From assembly GCF_019977735.1 (NCBI RefSeq), contig NZ_AP025018.1, positions 3,844,001 to 3,908,000 on the forward strand: a stretch of 64,000 bases of DNA. Direction: 5' to 3'. The stretch's first letter is position 1, and every line of letters starts with the position of its first letter. A program made the translations under genes and the position numbers. The notes under the pieces were generated by a model. It was given only the letters and a program-made list of their open reading frames with translations, made no database searches and was not told the origin of the DNA. Source of the DNA: Calothrix sp. PCC 7716 (lineage in GTDB: Bacteria; Cyanobacteriota; Cyanobacteriia; Cyanobacteriales; Nostocaceae). Below are positions 43,001 through 50,043 of the stretch, one piece after another.

Positions 43001-45766
43001 TTATTGGAACGGTTGAATGTAAGAGAAATTAAGGGTAAGACCGTATTCGTCGCGCATGGTTTAATTAAACATTGGCTAGAACCTGCTCAAAAAACCCTAG
43101 ACTCATTGCTAGAAAGTTACGTCATTGGTTTGGAGACTGGAGACTTAGAATATGGCGCCTATTCATCTATGTTTTACTGTTTTCAAGCATTTCTCGCTGG
43201 TAAGGAGTTAACAAAACTTAAGCTAGAAATGGAGAACTATTCCGAGGTTATGCTTCAACTTGGGCAAGAAAGAAGTTTGTCCATGCATAAACCATTTTAT
43301 CATGGAATTGTTTATTTAATAGATGGGGTCACACATCTTTCTTGTTTCATAGATGCTGCTAATGAAAAAAAGACCAAGTTAACAAATCATCTAGATACTA
43401 CCGAACGCGCAGCAGTTTATAATACATATTTTGTGCAATTAATGCTTTGCTACTTATTTGGCGATTACACCCAAGCGATAGCAACTGCAAAACTTGCTGA
43501 ACAGTATATAGATTCTAGCATTTCAACTCCAGTTATTCCAAATTTTTATTTTTATGATTCTTTAACGCATCTAGCACTAATTATAAACAATCCTAAATTG
43601 CGCTCAAACAAAATCATTCAAAAAGTTAAGTCAAACCAGAAAAAAATGCGAAAATGGGCTGATTTTGCTCCAAATAATTATTTACATAAATTTTATTTAG
43701 TTGAAGCAGAATACTTAAGAGCTATAAATAAGGATACTCAAGCAATAGAATATTATAGCAAAGCCATTAAACTAGCTGAAAAAAATGAATATCTCCATGA
43801 AGAAGCATTAGCCCATGAACTCGCTGCTAAATTTTATCTAACTCATGACTCAGAGATTGCTGCCCAAGCATATATGGTCAATGCTTACCATTGTTATCGG
43901 CAATGGGGCGCCAGTAATAAAGTAAAATATTTAGAGTCTCAATATCCAAATTTACTTTCTATCAAGATTAAAGAAAAAACAATAGACATTTTTGATACAA
44001 ATACTTCTCATTCAGGAAGTAATCAACAATTAGATATCACAACTGTAGTTAGAGCATCTCAAGCCATTTCTGGTGAAATTATGCTTCCAAAACTTCTGTC
44101 TAATCTCATGAAAATAGTTATGGAAAATGCCGGAGCGCAAAATGGATATTTGATTACGTCAAAAAATCAGGAACTTCTCTTAGAAGTAACTGTTAATGCA
44201 GAAACAGATTGGCAAGTAGTGCAACAATACATTCCAGTAACCGCGAGCCAAAATTTGCCAGCTACGCTAATTAACTATGTAGTTAGAACTCAAGAGACTG
44301 TTGTAGTTAATGATGCGACACATGATGAACGTTTTCAGTATGACTCTTATATAATTAGTCATAAAGTTAAATCTGCCCTTTCTATACCAATTATTAGTCA
44401 AGGCGATTTAATTAGTATTATTTACTTAGAAAATAATTTAATTAGTGGAGCTTTTACAGAAGATAGGTTAGAAATATTACAGCTATTATCTTATCAAGTA
44501 GCTATTTCTTTAGAAAATGCCAGATTATATGAAACATTAGAGTCATATTCACGCAACTTAGAACAAGAAGTGCAAAAACGAACCTGTGAATTGCAATTAA
44601 AAAATGAGCAGCTTAACAAAAACGAGCGGCAATTTCAAAATATGGCGGCAAATGTCCCAGGAGCCATTTATCGCTATGTAGTGCATCCTGATAGCTCAGA
44701 TGCATTTATTTATATCAGTTCGAGTTGTGAGGATATTTTTGAAGTGGCGCCAAGAGAATGTCAACAAGATGCTAAAATTTTATGGAGAATGGTACATCAA
44801 GATGATTTATCATATCTGAAAACTTCAATTGCTAACTCCGCTAAAAATTTAGAAGCACTATCCTGGGAAAGACGAATAATTACACCATCTGGTAAGCTGA
44901 AGTGGATACAAAATATTTCTCGACCAGAACTACAAGCTTCGGGGGATATTATTTGGGATGGTGTACTTATAGACATTACTGACCGCAAACAGACAGAAGT
45001 AGAAATTATTACAGCTTTAGCGAAAGAAAAAGAGCTAGCGGAACTTAGGTCTCGATTTATTTCTATGACATCTCATGAATTTCACACCCCGTTAAATATA
45101 ATTAATTCTTCAGCACAGTTGTTAGAACGCTATGAATGGAATCGAGAGGAGCAGTTAGAGCAATTACACAGTATTCGTCAAGGGGTTAAACTAATGACCC
45201 AACTAATAGATGGAATATTAGATATAGCCAGGACTGACCCAGAAAAACTGCAATTTAATCCAATTAGAATAGATTTAGTTGAGTTTTGTTATAACCTAAT
45301 TAAAGAAATAGAAATAGGAGTCAATAACCTTTACCAAATACAGTTTATTCATGAAAGTATTGACTACAGTGATAACTACAACGCTTATGTAGACCCAATA
45401 CTTTTAAAACTAATGATGAGCAATTTACTTTCCAACGCCATTAAATATTCACCTCAAGGTGGAAAAATACAGTTAAAGTTACAGCGCTTGATAAACTGTA
45501 TTGTTTTTGAAGTAGAAGACAGTGGTATTGGTATTCCCATCAAAGACCAAGCTCAATTATTTAGTCAATTTTATCGAGCGAGCAATGTTGCTTCCATTCC
45601 AGGGACAGGGTTAGGGCTAGCCATCGTAAAGAAATGTGTAGATTTACATAACGCCACTGTTACATTCATTAGTAAGATTGGAATAGGAACTATTTTCAAA
45701 GTTACTTTACCTATGCCAATAGATGGCATAAATAATACAGATGAAGAAAAAAGTTTTAGTAATTGA
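40085..45766 (+). CDS. Giant multi-sensor hybrid Ser/Thr and His kinase
   Basis: 1893 residues. In order: Ser/Thr kinase domain (about 10-275) with YESSNSLVYRG, VVLKIL Lys, HKDINPSNIVFN (about 125; HRD replaced by HKD), DFGIS, and APE-like SPEQTGR; an AAA/NTPase domain with Walker A GYSGIGKTALV (about 326) and LFLDDLQWAD; a long helical TPR-like region (700-1270); a GAF domain (about 1330-1480); coiled coil; PAS/PAC (about 1518-1640); HisKA with SHEFHTPLN (about 1660) and HATPase ending [11 protein letters not shown] (about 1845). Typical of heterocystous cyanobacteria. Its stop overlaps the response regulator gene by 26 bases. Confidence 0.92.
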   Translation: MLMIPGILVTVKIYESSNSLVYRGIRKHDNQPVVLKILNSAYPTPELLSRYKQEFDIAYNLELAGVIKPYSLEKYQNTLVIVFEDFGGESLKILMEERRFSIEEFLKIAIKICAALGQIHAANIIHKDINPSNIVFNPATGELKIIDFGISTILSCENPIICNPSILEGTLAYISPEQTGRMNRLVDYRTDFYSAGATFYELLTQKLPFETLDAIELVYSHIAKQPRRLETLNPDIPQELAELVMKLLAKNADDRYKSAYGIQKDLEYILNNFNSRIKLNNFTLAKEDVYGKLHISQKLYGRESEIKALISAFERLEPRIKMILVSGYSGIGKTALVREIYQPLTKFKGYFIAGKFDQLGRHIPYSSLIQALQSLIQQVLTESNEKIAEWREKILVAVGEQGKIITDVIPELELIIGEQSNASELESAESQNRFNILFQKFISVFTISKQPIVLFLDDLQWADSASLKLIKLLITNTDSGLLLIGAYRDNEVSPTHPLLLTIDEIKQAEYIVTHISLTPLDLNNISQLIADSFNCTIERAKPLTALILDKTAGNPFFINEFLKFLDTQKLLKFDLEQGEWHWDLEQIQSAKITDNVVELMSSKIQQLPRATQQVLKLAACIGNQFDLNTLSIVCEQSLLSTASEVWQAIIEGLILPIGNDYKLLAVAEHGDNFKVRYKFLHDRVQQAAYSLITEDAKNSHHWQIGQLLLNNTSPTALEEKIFDIVNHLNIGIESSELSLCEEKDELARLNLIASKKAKASSANQLAFNYLQSGMQLLSSDSWTQQYNLTLSLYEESAEVAYLQANFNQMEKFVDVVTQQATNILDKVKVYEVTILAYIAQSKCVEAINVGLEILELLGVKLPRKLNQINVVILLLRAKLMLRRHKTASLIDLPQMSHLQYKAAMRILNKIISPAYTAAPNLLLQIVFTQIRLSLKFGNTAESAFAYGCYGFILCGVVGDIQSGYHFGQLALKLLERLNVREIKGKTVFVAHGLIKHWLEPAQKTLDSLLESYVIGLETGDLEYGAYSSMFYCFQAFLAGKELTKLKLEMENYSEVMLQLGQERSLSMHKPFYHGIVYLIDGVTHLSCFIDAANEKKTKLTNHLDTTERAAVYNTYFVQLMLCYLFGDYTQAIATAKLAEQYIDSSISTPVIPNFYFYDSLTHLALIINNPKLRSNKIIQKVKSNQKKMRKWADFAPNNYLHKFYLVEAEYLRAINKDTQAIEYYSKAIKLAEKNEYLHEEALAHELAAKFYLTHDSEIAAQAYMVNAYHCYRQWGASNKVKYLESQYPNLLSIKIKEKTIDIFDTNTSHSGSNQQLDITTVVRASQAISGEIMLPKLLSNLMKIVMENAGAQNGYLITSKNQELLLEVTVNAETDWQVVQQYIPVTASQNLPATLINYVVRTQETVVVNDATHDERFQYDSYIISHKVKSALSIPIISQGDLISIIYLENNLISGAFTEDRLEILQLLSYQVAISLENARLYETLESYSRNLEQEVQKRTCELQLKNEQLNKNERQFQNMAANVPGAIYRYVVHPDSSDAFIYISSSCEDIFEVAPRECQQDAKILWRMVHQDDLSYLKTSIANSAKNLEALSWERRIITPSGKLKWIQNISRPELQASGDIIWDGVLIDITDRKQTEVEIITALAKEKELAELRSRFISMTSHEFHTPLNIINSSAQLLERYEWNREEQLEQLHSIRQGVKLMTQLIDGILDIARTDPEKLQFNPIRIDLVEFCYNLIKEIEIGVNNLYQIQFIHESIDYSDNYNAYVDPILLKLMMSNLLSNAIKYSPQGGKIQLKLQRLINCIVFEVEDSGIGIPIKDQAQLFSQFYRASNVASIPGTGLGLAIVKKCVDLHNATVTFISKIGIGTIFKVTLPMPIDGINNTDEEKSFSN

Positions 45767-46487
45767 AGATGAAAAACTAAGTCGCAATAATTTGGTCAAA
45801 ATCTTGCGAGCAGAAGCATTTGAGCCAATAAGTGCAGAAAGCGGCGCCATAGGTATACAAGTTGCGATTGAGCAAGAGCCAGACATAATTATTTGTGATA
45901 TCATGATGCCTGATATGGATGGTTACGAAGTGTTAAGAGTTTTGAGGCAAGAGCCAAGCACAACTTTAATTCCTTTCATTTTTCTAACCGCTAAAACAGA
46001 ACGAACCGACATGCGGCAGGGCATGAACTTAGGCGCCGACGATTATCTCACAAAACCATTTGAAATTGATGAATTATTAGAAGCAATTTCCACAAGATTT
46101 AAGCGACAAGATGTACTTGAGAAACACGTACAAACTTTGCTTATTCAACTACAGCAATCTCCAGATATCAATAATACTTTAAAAGCTAATCCTACCTGGA
46201 ATATAGAAAAGTTGTACGCAGACCTATCACAAGCCAAGCGGCAATTGAAAGATTCTAATCGGCAGATACAATTGACACAATTAGAAAAAGCGTGTTTGCT
46301 ACAAATTTTGAGTGGTAATAGTCCTAGCTCCATCGCTACCCAACTCAATCGAGACCCAAATGGGCTAGCAGTTGACTTATCTAGAGGTTTATATCGCTAT
46401 ATTGAAGCATTAACAGGTTGCAAACCAAAAAATTGGCGAGATATTCCCTTGTTGCTCTCACAAAAGGGATATTTAAGCAATATTTGA
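45741..46487 (+). CDS. Response regulator with C-terminal HTH-like domain
   Basis: 248 residues, cognate to the giant kinase by 26-base overlap. Receiver 1-120 with acidic EDE, Asp53 (IICDIMMPDMDG) and Lys105 (LTKPFE). A coiled linker follows; the C-terminal 75 residues (LEKACLLQILSGNSPSSIAT, QLNRDPNGLAVDLSRGLYRY, IEALTGCKPKNWRDIPLLL) resemble the small HTH-like domain that opens many cyanobacterial NB-ARC/WD40 proteins, rather than a LuxR or OmpR domain. It may bind DNA or a protein partner. Confidence 0.88.
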   Translation: MKKKVLVIEDEKLSRNNLVKILRAEAFEPISAESGAIGIQVAIEQEPDIIICDIMMPDMDGYEVLRVLRQEPSTTLIPFIFLTAKTERTDMRQGMNLGADDYLTKPFEIDELLEAISTRFKRQDVLEKHVQTLLIQLQQSPDINNTLKANPTWNIEKLYADLSQAKRQLKDSNRQIQLTQLEKACLLQILSGNSPSSIATQLNRDPNGLAVDLSRGLYRYIEALTGCKPKNWRDIPLLLSQKGYLSNI

Positions 46488-46516
46488 ACCCTTGAGGGCG
46501 CCGAATTTATAAAAAT

Positions 46517-48178
46517 TTATTTTTTTGGCATTAAATTAGGAGCTTTAGCACGTATTTTTGAGAGTGAAACAGCTACCGCACCACGAACATCTTGGTCTGA
46601 GTCGGTATTTCCTGCTAATAAATAGCGTATGGTTTCTTTTGTAGGGTTGCTAATATCTCCCAAAGCATAAGCAGCAGCAACACGCACGTTTTTATCTGGA
46701 TTTTTGAGAGCATTACCAAGATAGGGGAGAACTGTAGATTTGTTACCATGAACATTGATTAGAGTAGAAACAACATCTGTACGTATTAATACATCTTTAT
46801 CTTGTAACATAGCTGCAATCTGTGGAGATACTGATTTTGCTTGTTCTCCCATAGAACCTAAAGCATAAAGAGCAGATTTACGCACATCAGAGTTTGAGTC
46901 TTTGAGAGCAAGCGTTAGTTCGGGTATAGCAGCTTTGGCAACCGAACCCATATTTAAAGACTTTGCTGCTGCGTTGCGAACTAGAGGATTATTGTCTTTG
47001 AGCAACTTTGTTAGTTGAGGAATTAGGGTTTTTGCTTTACCGCTAAACCCAATTGCTCGAATCGCATTTTCCCGTACTTTCGCATCTGAGTCTTTAAGAG
47101 CAACTGTGAGTTCAGGAAGTGCAGCTTTTGCAGGCAAACCCATATCACCTAAAGCACTAGCAGCGTAACTCCGTACTCTTGGGTTCGGGTGTTTAAGTGC
47201 ATTCCGCAAGTCGGGTACTGCTGCGGCGCCTATTTTACCTAAAGCATAAGCGGCGCCACGTTGTAAATTTTCATTCTCTGAAAGCAAAGCGGCAACCATT
47301 TCTTTTAAAGGACGAATTTCTCCTAAAGCTTCAGCAGCCATTTGGCGAACACCTTCATCGGGGTCTTTTAAAGTGTCAATTAAAGCTGGTACTGTAGATT
47401 TTGCCTTGGCGCCGACTAATCTTAAAGTAACAACTGCATTTCTTCGCACTCGTGCATCTGTATCTTTCAACCCAGCAGTAATAACTTTTATTGTTTCTGG
47501 ATTGTTGGTTCGTCCTAAAGATGCAATTGCCGCACTTCTAATTTGGGGATTTGGGTTTTTGGTGGCAGCAATTAGTTCTGGTGTTTCACCTATTTGGAGT
47601 AAAGCTTGGACTGCGTTGTACATTAGGGTTGCATCTGGGTCATCAAGAATAGCAATTAAGCCAGGAACCGCAGCACGAGCATCTGTTCCTAATGCTTCAA
47701 ATACTCTAATTATACTAACACGTATATTATTATCTTTATCTTTAAGAGTTTCTGCAAGTTGAGGTACGACAGATTTTGTCGCTTTACCCATATTTCCTAA
47801 AGCAAACACTGCATTCGCGCGCACAAGTTGATTTGAGTCTTTGAGCAATAATGCTAAATCTGGTACTGCAACAGAAGCAACTGCACCTATTCTGCCTAAA
47901 GCAAAAGCGGCGCCACTTCGCACGCGCGCATTAGGACTTTTCAAAGCATTTCTTAACGCTGGTACTGCCTCAGTTCCCCGTTTACTCAGAGCTTCAGCTG
48001 CTTTTAGCCACTGCTGTTCGTTCGACGATTGTAATTGTTCAATTAGAGGATTCACATTACTTCTAGTTTGTGCCCAACTTGTACTATTAATAACCGAAGG
48101 CGATATTAAACATAGTGAGATAGCAAAAGTACAACCTAATACTCTTGCACTAGGTCTCTGAATAAATTTATTCAACAT
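46517..48178 (-). CDS. Exported HEAT-repeat protein
   Basis: A 553-residue protein from ATG 48178 (MLNKFIQRPSARVLGCTFAI), which gives a proper signal peptide ending near SWAQ. The mature part is a HEAT/PBS-lyase-type solenoid of about fifteen repeats of 36-38 residues, each with the pattern VPxLxxALKDxxxxVRxxAAxALGxxG (for example AVPDLRNALKHPNPRVRSYA). Probably a periplasmic scaffold; unlike phycobilin lyases it is exported. Divergent from the thrS leader. A further upstream start at 48223 is open but lacks signal-peptide logic. Confidence 0.88.
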   Translation of the reverse strand: MLNKFIQRPSARVLGCTFAISLCLISPSVINSTSWAQTRSNVNPLIEQLQSSNEQQWLKAAEALSKRGTEAVPALRNALKSPNARVRSGAAFALGRIGAVASVAVPDLALLLKDSNQLVRANAVFALGNMGKATKSVVPQLAETLKDKDNNIRVSIIRVFEALGTDARAAVPGLIAILDDPDATLMYNAVQALLQIGETPELIAATKNPNPQIRSAAIASLGRTNNPETIKVITAGLKDTDARVRRNAVVTLRLVGAKAKSTVPALIDTLKDPDEGVRQMAAEALGEIRPLKEMVAALLSENENLQRGAAYALGKIGAAAVPDLRNALKHPNPRVRSYAASALGDMGLPAKAALPELTVALKDSDAKVRENAIRAIGFSGKAKTLIPQLTKLLKDNNPLVRNAAAKSLNMGSVAKAAIPELTLALKDSNSDVRKSALYALGSMGEQAKSVSPQIAAMLQDKDVLIRTDVVSTLINVHGNKSTVLPYLGNALKNPDKNVRVAAAYALGDISNPTKETIRYLLAGNTDSDQDVRGAVAVSLSKIRAKAPNLMPKK

Positions 48179-48252
48179 ATATAATTTAGGTAATATTACT
48201 CGTTTTGACACAAAAATCTCCAAATAGTTCCAAATTTAATCCAAAAGTTGTA

Positions 48253-48280
48253 TTGACAATTGATTGAAATTTGTTTAAAT
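48253..48280 (+). promoter_or_regulatory. Candidate thrS promoter TTGACA-16-TTAAAT
   Basis: Consensus -35 TTGACA (48253-48258) and -10-like TTAAAT (48275-48280). Transcription would start near 48287, about 32 bases before leader 1. It is the best match between the HEAT gene and the leaders. Confidence 0.55.
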
Positions 48281-48313
48281 GGGATTATAGGCTCAAATAA
48301 TTTCTCATCTTAA

Positions 48314-48328
48314 TACTCATGATTATCA
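48314..48328. promoter_or_regulatory. Zur-box-like half-palindrome over leader 1 start
   Basis: TACTCAT-G-ATTATCA: the right half ATTATCA equals the half-site of the cyanobacterial Zur consensus TGATAAT-N-ATTATCA, the left half matches 4 of 7. It overlaps the leader 1 ATG, about 27 bases past the predicted start site, where a bound repressor would block elongation or initiation. Weak evidence. Confidence 0.3.
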
Positions 48329-48378
48329 GCTTAGTCACAACCATAACTACTCGAACTACCAGCCACGGAGGGTTGTGA
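48319..48378 (+). CDS. Threonine-rich leader peptide 1 of thrS
   Basis: A 19-codon frame, MIISLVTTITTRTTSHGGL, ending TGA 48376-48378. Six of nine residues from position 7 to 15 are Thr (codons between 48337 and 48360), with Ile and Arg between. The last codons (GGA GGG TTG) form strand 1 of the antiterminator. Translation itself is the regulatory act: stalling at Thr codons when Thr-tRNA is scarce would leave strand 1 free. No strong ribosome binding site is visible. Confidence 0.8.
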   Translation: MIISLVTTITTRTTSHGGL

Positions 48379-48442
48379 AACGTTGCGCGTGCGTATCTAA
48401 GCAATGATTCAACCCTCCAGGCGCCATCCCAGAGGGTTTTTT
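48367..48442 (+). promoter_or_regulatory. Attenuator 1: antiterminator/terminator switch
   Basis: Strand 1 GGAGGGTT (48367-48374) pairs with strand 2 AACCCTCC (48411-48418); extra pairing of CGTTGC (48381-48386) with GCAATG (48401-48406) extends the hairpin. Strand 2 alternatively pairs with strand 3 GAGGGTT (48432-48438), which runs into six T. The two hairpins exclude each other. A ribosome at the leader stop covers strand 1 and favours termination; one stalled on Thr codons permits the antiterminator. Confidence 0.82.
48411..48442 (+). terminator. Intrinsic terminator 1 of the thrS leader
   Basis: AACCCTC / GAGGGTT stem with a 14-base loop containing GGCGCC, followed by a T6 tract (48437-48442). 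Confidence 0.82.
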
Positions 48443-48455
48443 AGTAACTTTCCTT

Positions 48456-48489
48456 CTTGTGAAACAGGCAAGGATGCCTGTTCCACAAG
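48456..48489. repeat. Palindromic repeat between the two leaders
   Basis: CTTGTGAAACAGGCAAGGAT and GCCTGTTCCACAAG form an imperfect hairpin of the same family as 11783, 49987 and 57104. It separates the two attenuator units. Confidence 0.75.
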
Positions 48490-48517
48490 AGATGTACTTA
48501 AATTTCTTATTCCCAAT

Positions 48518-48589
48518 ATGAAGAATTTCAAAACCATTATAACTACTACCACTACTACCACTATCACACCTGGAGGGGTTGTGACGTAA
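48518..48589 (+). CDS. Threonine-rich leader peptide 2 of thrS
   Basis: A 23-codon frame ending TAA 48587-48589. It reads MKNFKTII, then seven consecutive Thr codons (48542-48562), then ITPGGVVT; ten of 23 residues are Thr, with ACT/ACC codons only in the run. The frame is open upstream to ATG 48404, but that would start inside terminator 1; ATG 48518 gives the compact leader. The end (GGA GGG GTT) is strand 1 of attenuator 2, as in leader 1. Confidence 0.82.
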   Translation: MKNFKTIITTTTTTTITPGGVVT

Positions 48590-48643
48590 TTAACTGCGTT
48601 CATCACCGAACCCCTCCAGGCGCCAAGCTTAGAGGGGTTTTTT
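48572..48643 (+). promoter_or_regulatory. Attenuator 2: antiterminator/terminator switch
   Basis: Strand 1 GGAGGGGTT (48572-48580) pairs perfectly with strand 2 AACCCCTCC (48609-48617); GTGACG and CGT-TCA-TCAC inside extend it. Strand 2 also pairs with strand 3 GAGGGGTT (48632-48639), which continues into T6. Same logic and layout as attenuator 1, with near-identical motifs (TTGTGA after strand 1, CCAGGCGCCA after strand 2), so one unit is a duplicate of the other. Confidence 0.85.
48609..48643 (+). terminator. Intrinsic terminator 2 of the thrS leader
   Basis: Eight-base stem AACCCCTC / GAGGGGTT, loop with GGCGCC and AAGCTT, then T6 (48638-48643), 40 bases before the thrS start. Confidence 0.87.
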
Positions 48644-48682
48644 AATTTCAAAATTTTTTGAACTTGCACAAGGAGTAAACCA

Positions 48683-49915
48683 ATGTACGACCATAGAGAA
48701 ATCGCAAGAGCAATGGATTTGTTTCATTTTGAGGAACATAGTCCCGGTATGATTTTTTGGCATCCGATGGGCTGGCGCCTATATCGCATAATTGAAGATT
48801 ATATGCGCGGAGTGTATGAATCATATGGATTTCTAGAAGTGCGCTCACCTATAGCACTGAGTCGCGCGCTCTGGGAAAAATCAGGTCATTGGGAAAAATT
48901 TCGCGAAGGCATCTTCGTAGTCGGTAGCTTAGATAAAGACAAAGAAGACTTAAACCCAGATTATGCATTAAAGCCAATGTCATGCCCTGCACATGTGGGT
49001 ATCTATAAATCTGCAAGGCGAAGTTATCGGGAAATGCCTATCAGGTTAATGGAGTTTGGCATGGTTCACCGCAACGAAGCATCAGGAACATTATCCGGTT
49101 GTATGCGGTTACGTCAGTTTGTTCAAGACGATGCTCATATCTTTTGTCAGGAAGCAGACATTCAAAACGAGATTCGTAACTTTTTGAACATGGTAAGTGA
49201 AGTCTACAAAGCATTTGGATATGAGAAGTTTTCTATTAAAATTTCTCTACGACCAGAAAAACGCCTTGGTTCCGATGCTCTTTGGGATAAAGCAGAAGGC
49301 GCCCTTATAGATGCATGTGAAGCACTTAAATACGCATACGAACTATTACCAGGTGAAGGCGCCTTCTATGGGCCCAAAATAGAAGTCAGCTTAGAAGACC
49401 ACCTTGGACGCTCATGGCAGTGCGGTACAATTCAAGTAGACTTTAACTTGCCACAAATATTTGACCTTGCTTTTGTAAACAGTGAGGGAGCATTTGAACA
49501 ACCTGTAATGTTGCATCAAGCAGTTCTAGGTTCAATCGAACGCTGGATAGGAATACTCTTAGAAAGTCATGGAGCTTTACCTTTATGGTTGGCGCCAGTT
49601 CAAGTTGCAGTCGCAGCAATATCCGATAAATCTGCTCAATGGGCTTTATATGTAGCATCTAAATTAAGGCGTAACGGTGTTAGAGTCGAACTAGCAAAGC
49701 GCGACGCAACAATTTCTAAAAAGATTCGTGAACTATTTGAACGCAAAATTCCTTTAATTGCTGTTGTTGGAGAACAAGAAGCAGCCAAAGGTACAGTAAA
49801 TCTTAGGCGCCTGGGTGTTTCTGGTCAACAAGAGATTGAATTATTAGACTTGGAGCAGGAATTAAGAAACCAGGTTTCTTCATCACTAAGCACGACAATC
49901 TTGAACGTAAACTAA
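48683..49915 (+). CDS. thrS: Threonyl-tRNA synthetase lacking TGS and editing domains
   Basis: Class II synthetase charging tRNA-Thr, 410 residues against about 640 for full ThrRS: the frame begins directly at the catalytic domain (MYDHREIARAMDLFHFEEHSPG). Zinc ligands Cys101 (MSCPAH), His152 (DDAHIF) and His278 (MLHQAV) and motif 2 (HRNEASG, LRQF) are intact; the anticodon-binding domain (about 305-400) is present. AGGAG (48671-48675) precedes ATG 48683. Such editing-less copies are known as second, stress-type ThrRS in cyanobacteria (Anabaena T2, low-zinc induced). Preceded by two Thr-codon attenuators. The last codons lie in a repeat. Confidence 0.93.
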   Translation: MYDHREIARAMDLFHFEEHSPGMIFWHPMGWRLYRIIEDYMRGVYESYGFLEVRSPIALSRALWEKSGHWEKFREGIFVVGSLDKDKEDLNPDYALKPMSCPAHVGIYKSARRSYREMPIRLMEFGMVHRNEASGTLSGCMRLRQFVQDDAHIFCQEADIQNEIRNFLNMVSEVYKAFGYEKFSIKISLRPEKRLGSDALWDKAEGALIDACEALKYAYELLPGEGAFYGPKIEVSLEDHLGRSWQCGTIQVDFNLPQIFDLAFVNSEGAFEQPVMLHQAVLGSIERWIGILLESHGALPLWLAPVQVAVAAISDKSAQWALYVASKLRRNGVRVELAKRDATISKKIRELFERKIPLIAVVGEQEAAKGTVNLRRLGVSGQQEIELLDLEQELRNQVSSSLSTTILNVN

Positions 49916-49936
49916 AAGAAACCTGGTTTCTCACTG
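49863..49936. repeat. Palindrome pair overlapping the thrS 3' end
   Basis: TTAAGAAACCAGGTTTCTTC and AAAGAAACCTGGTTTCTC flank a 35-base core. The first lies inside the last codons of thrS, so the C-terminal residues (LRNQVSSS) are encoded by repeat DNA. Confidence 0.8.
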
Positions 49937-49986
49937 AACATAAAAATCTACAATGCGCGTCAATATTGGCGCCATTGTAAATAATA

Positions 49987-50013
49987 GGATGGGCATCCTG
50001 CCCATCCCACAAG
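49987..50013. repeat. Palindrome GGATGGGCATCCTGCCCATCC
   Basis: Nine-base arms with a 3-base loop, followed by CACAAG, of the GGGCATCC family. It lies between convergent thrS and the pentapeptide/RTX gene and may help end both messages. Confidence 0.75.
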
Positions 50014-50043
50014 ATAAAGTAGAATATTGCTCCCGTCGGGACT

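Larger units (their letters stand above)
48179..48682. other. Divergent region holding the thrS tandem attenuator leader
   Basis: From left to right: promoter (48253-48280), Zur-like half-site, leader peptide 1, attenuator 1, a palindromic repeat (48456-48489), leader peptide 2, attenuator 2, and the thrS ribosome binding site. Details are in the separate entries. Confidence 0.8.

Noticed and set aside
48404-48589. 61-codon frame ending with leader peptide 2
   Set aside because: It would start within terminator 1 and run through a dispersed palindrome; only the last 23 codons show the Thr-rich leader design, so ATG 48518 was taken as the start.
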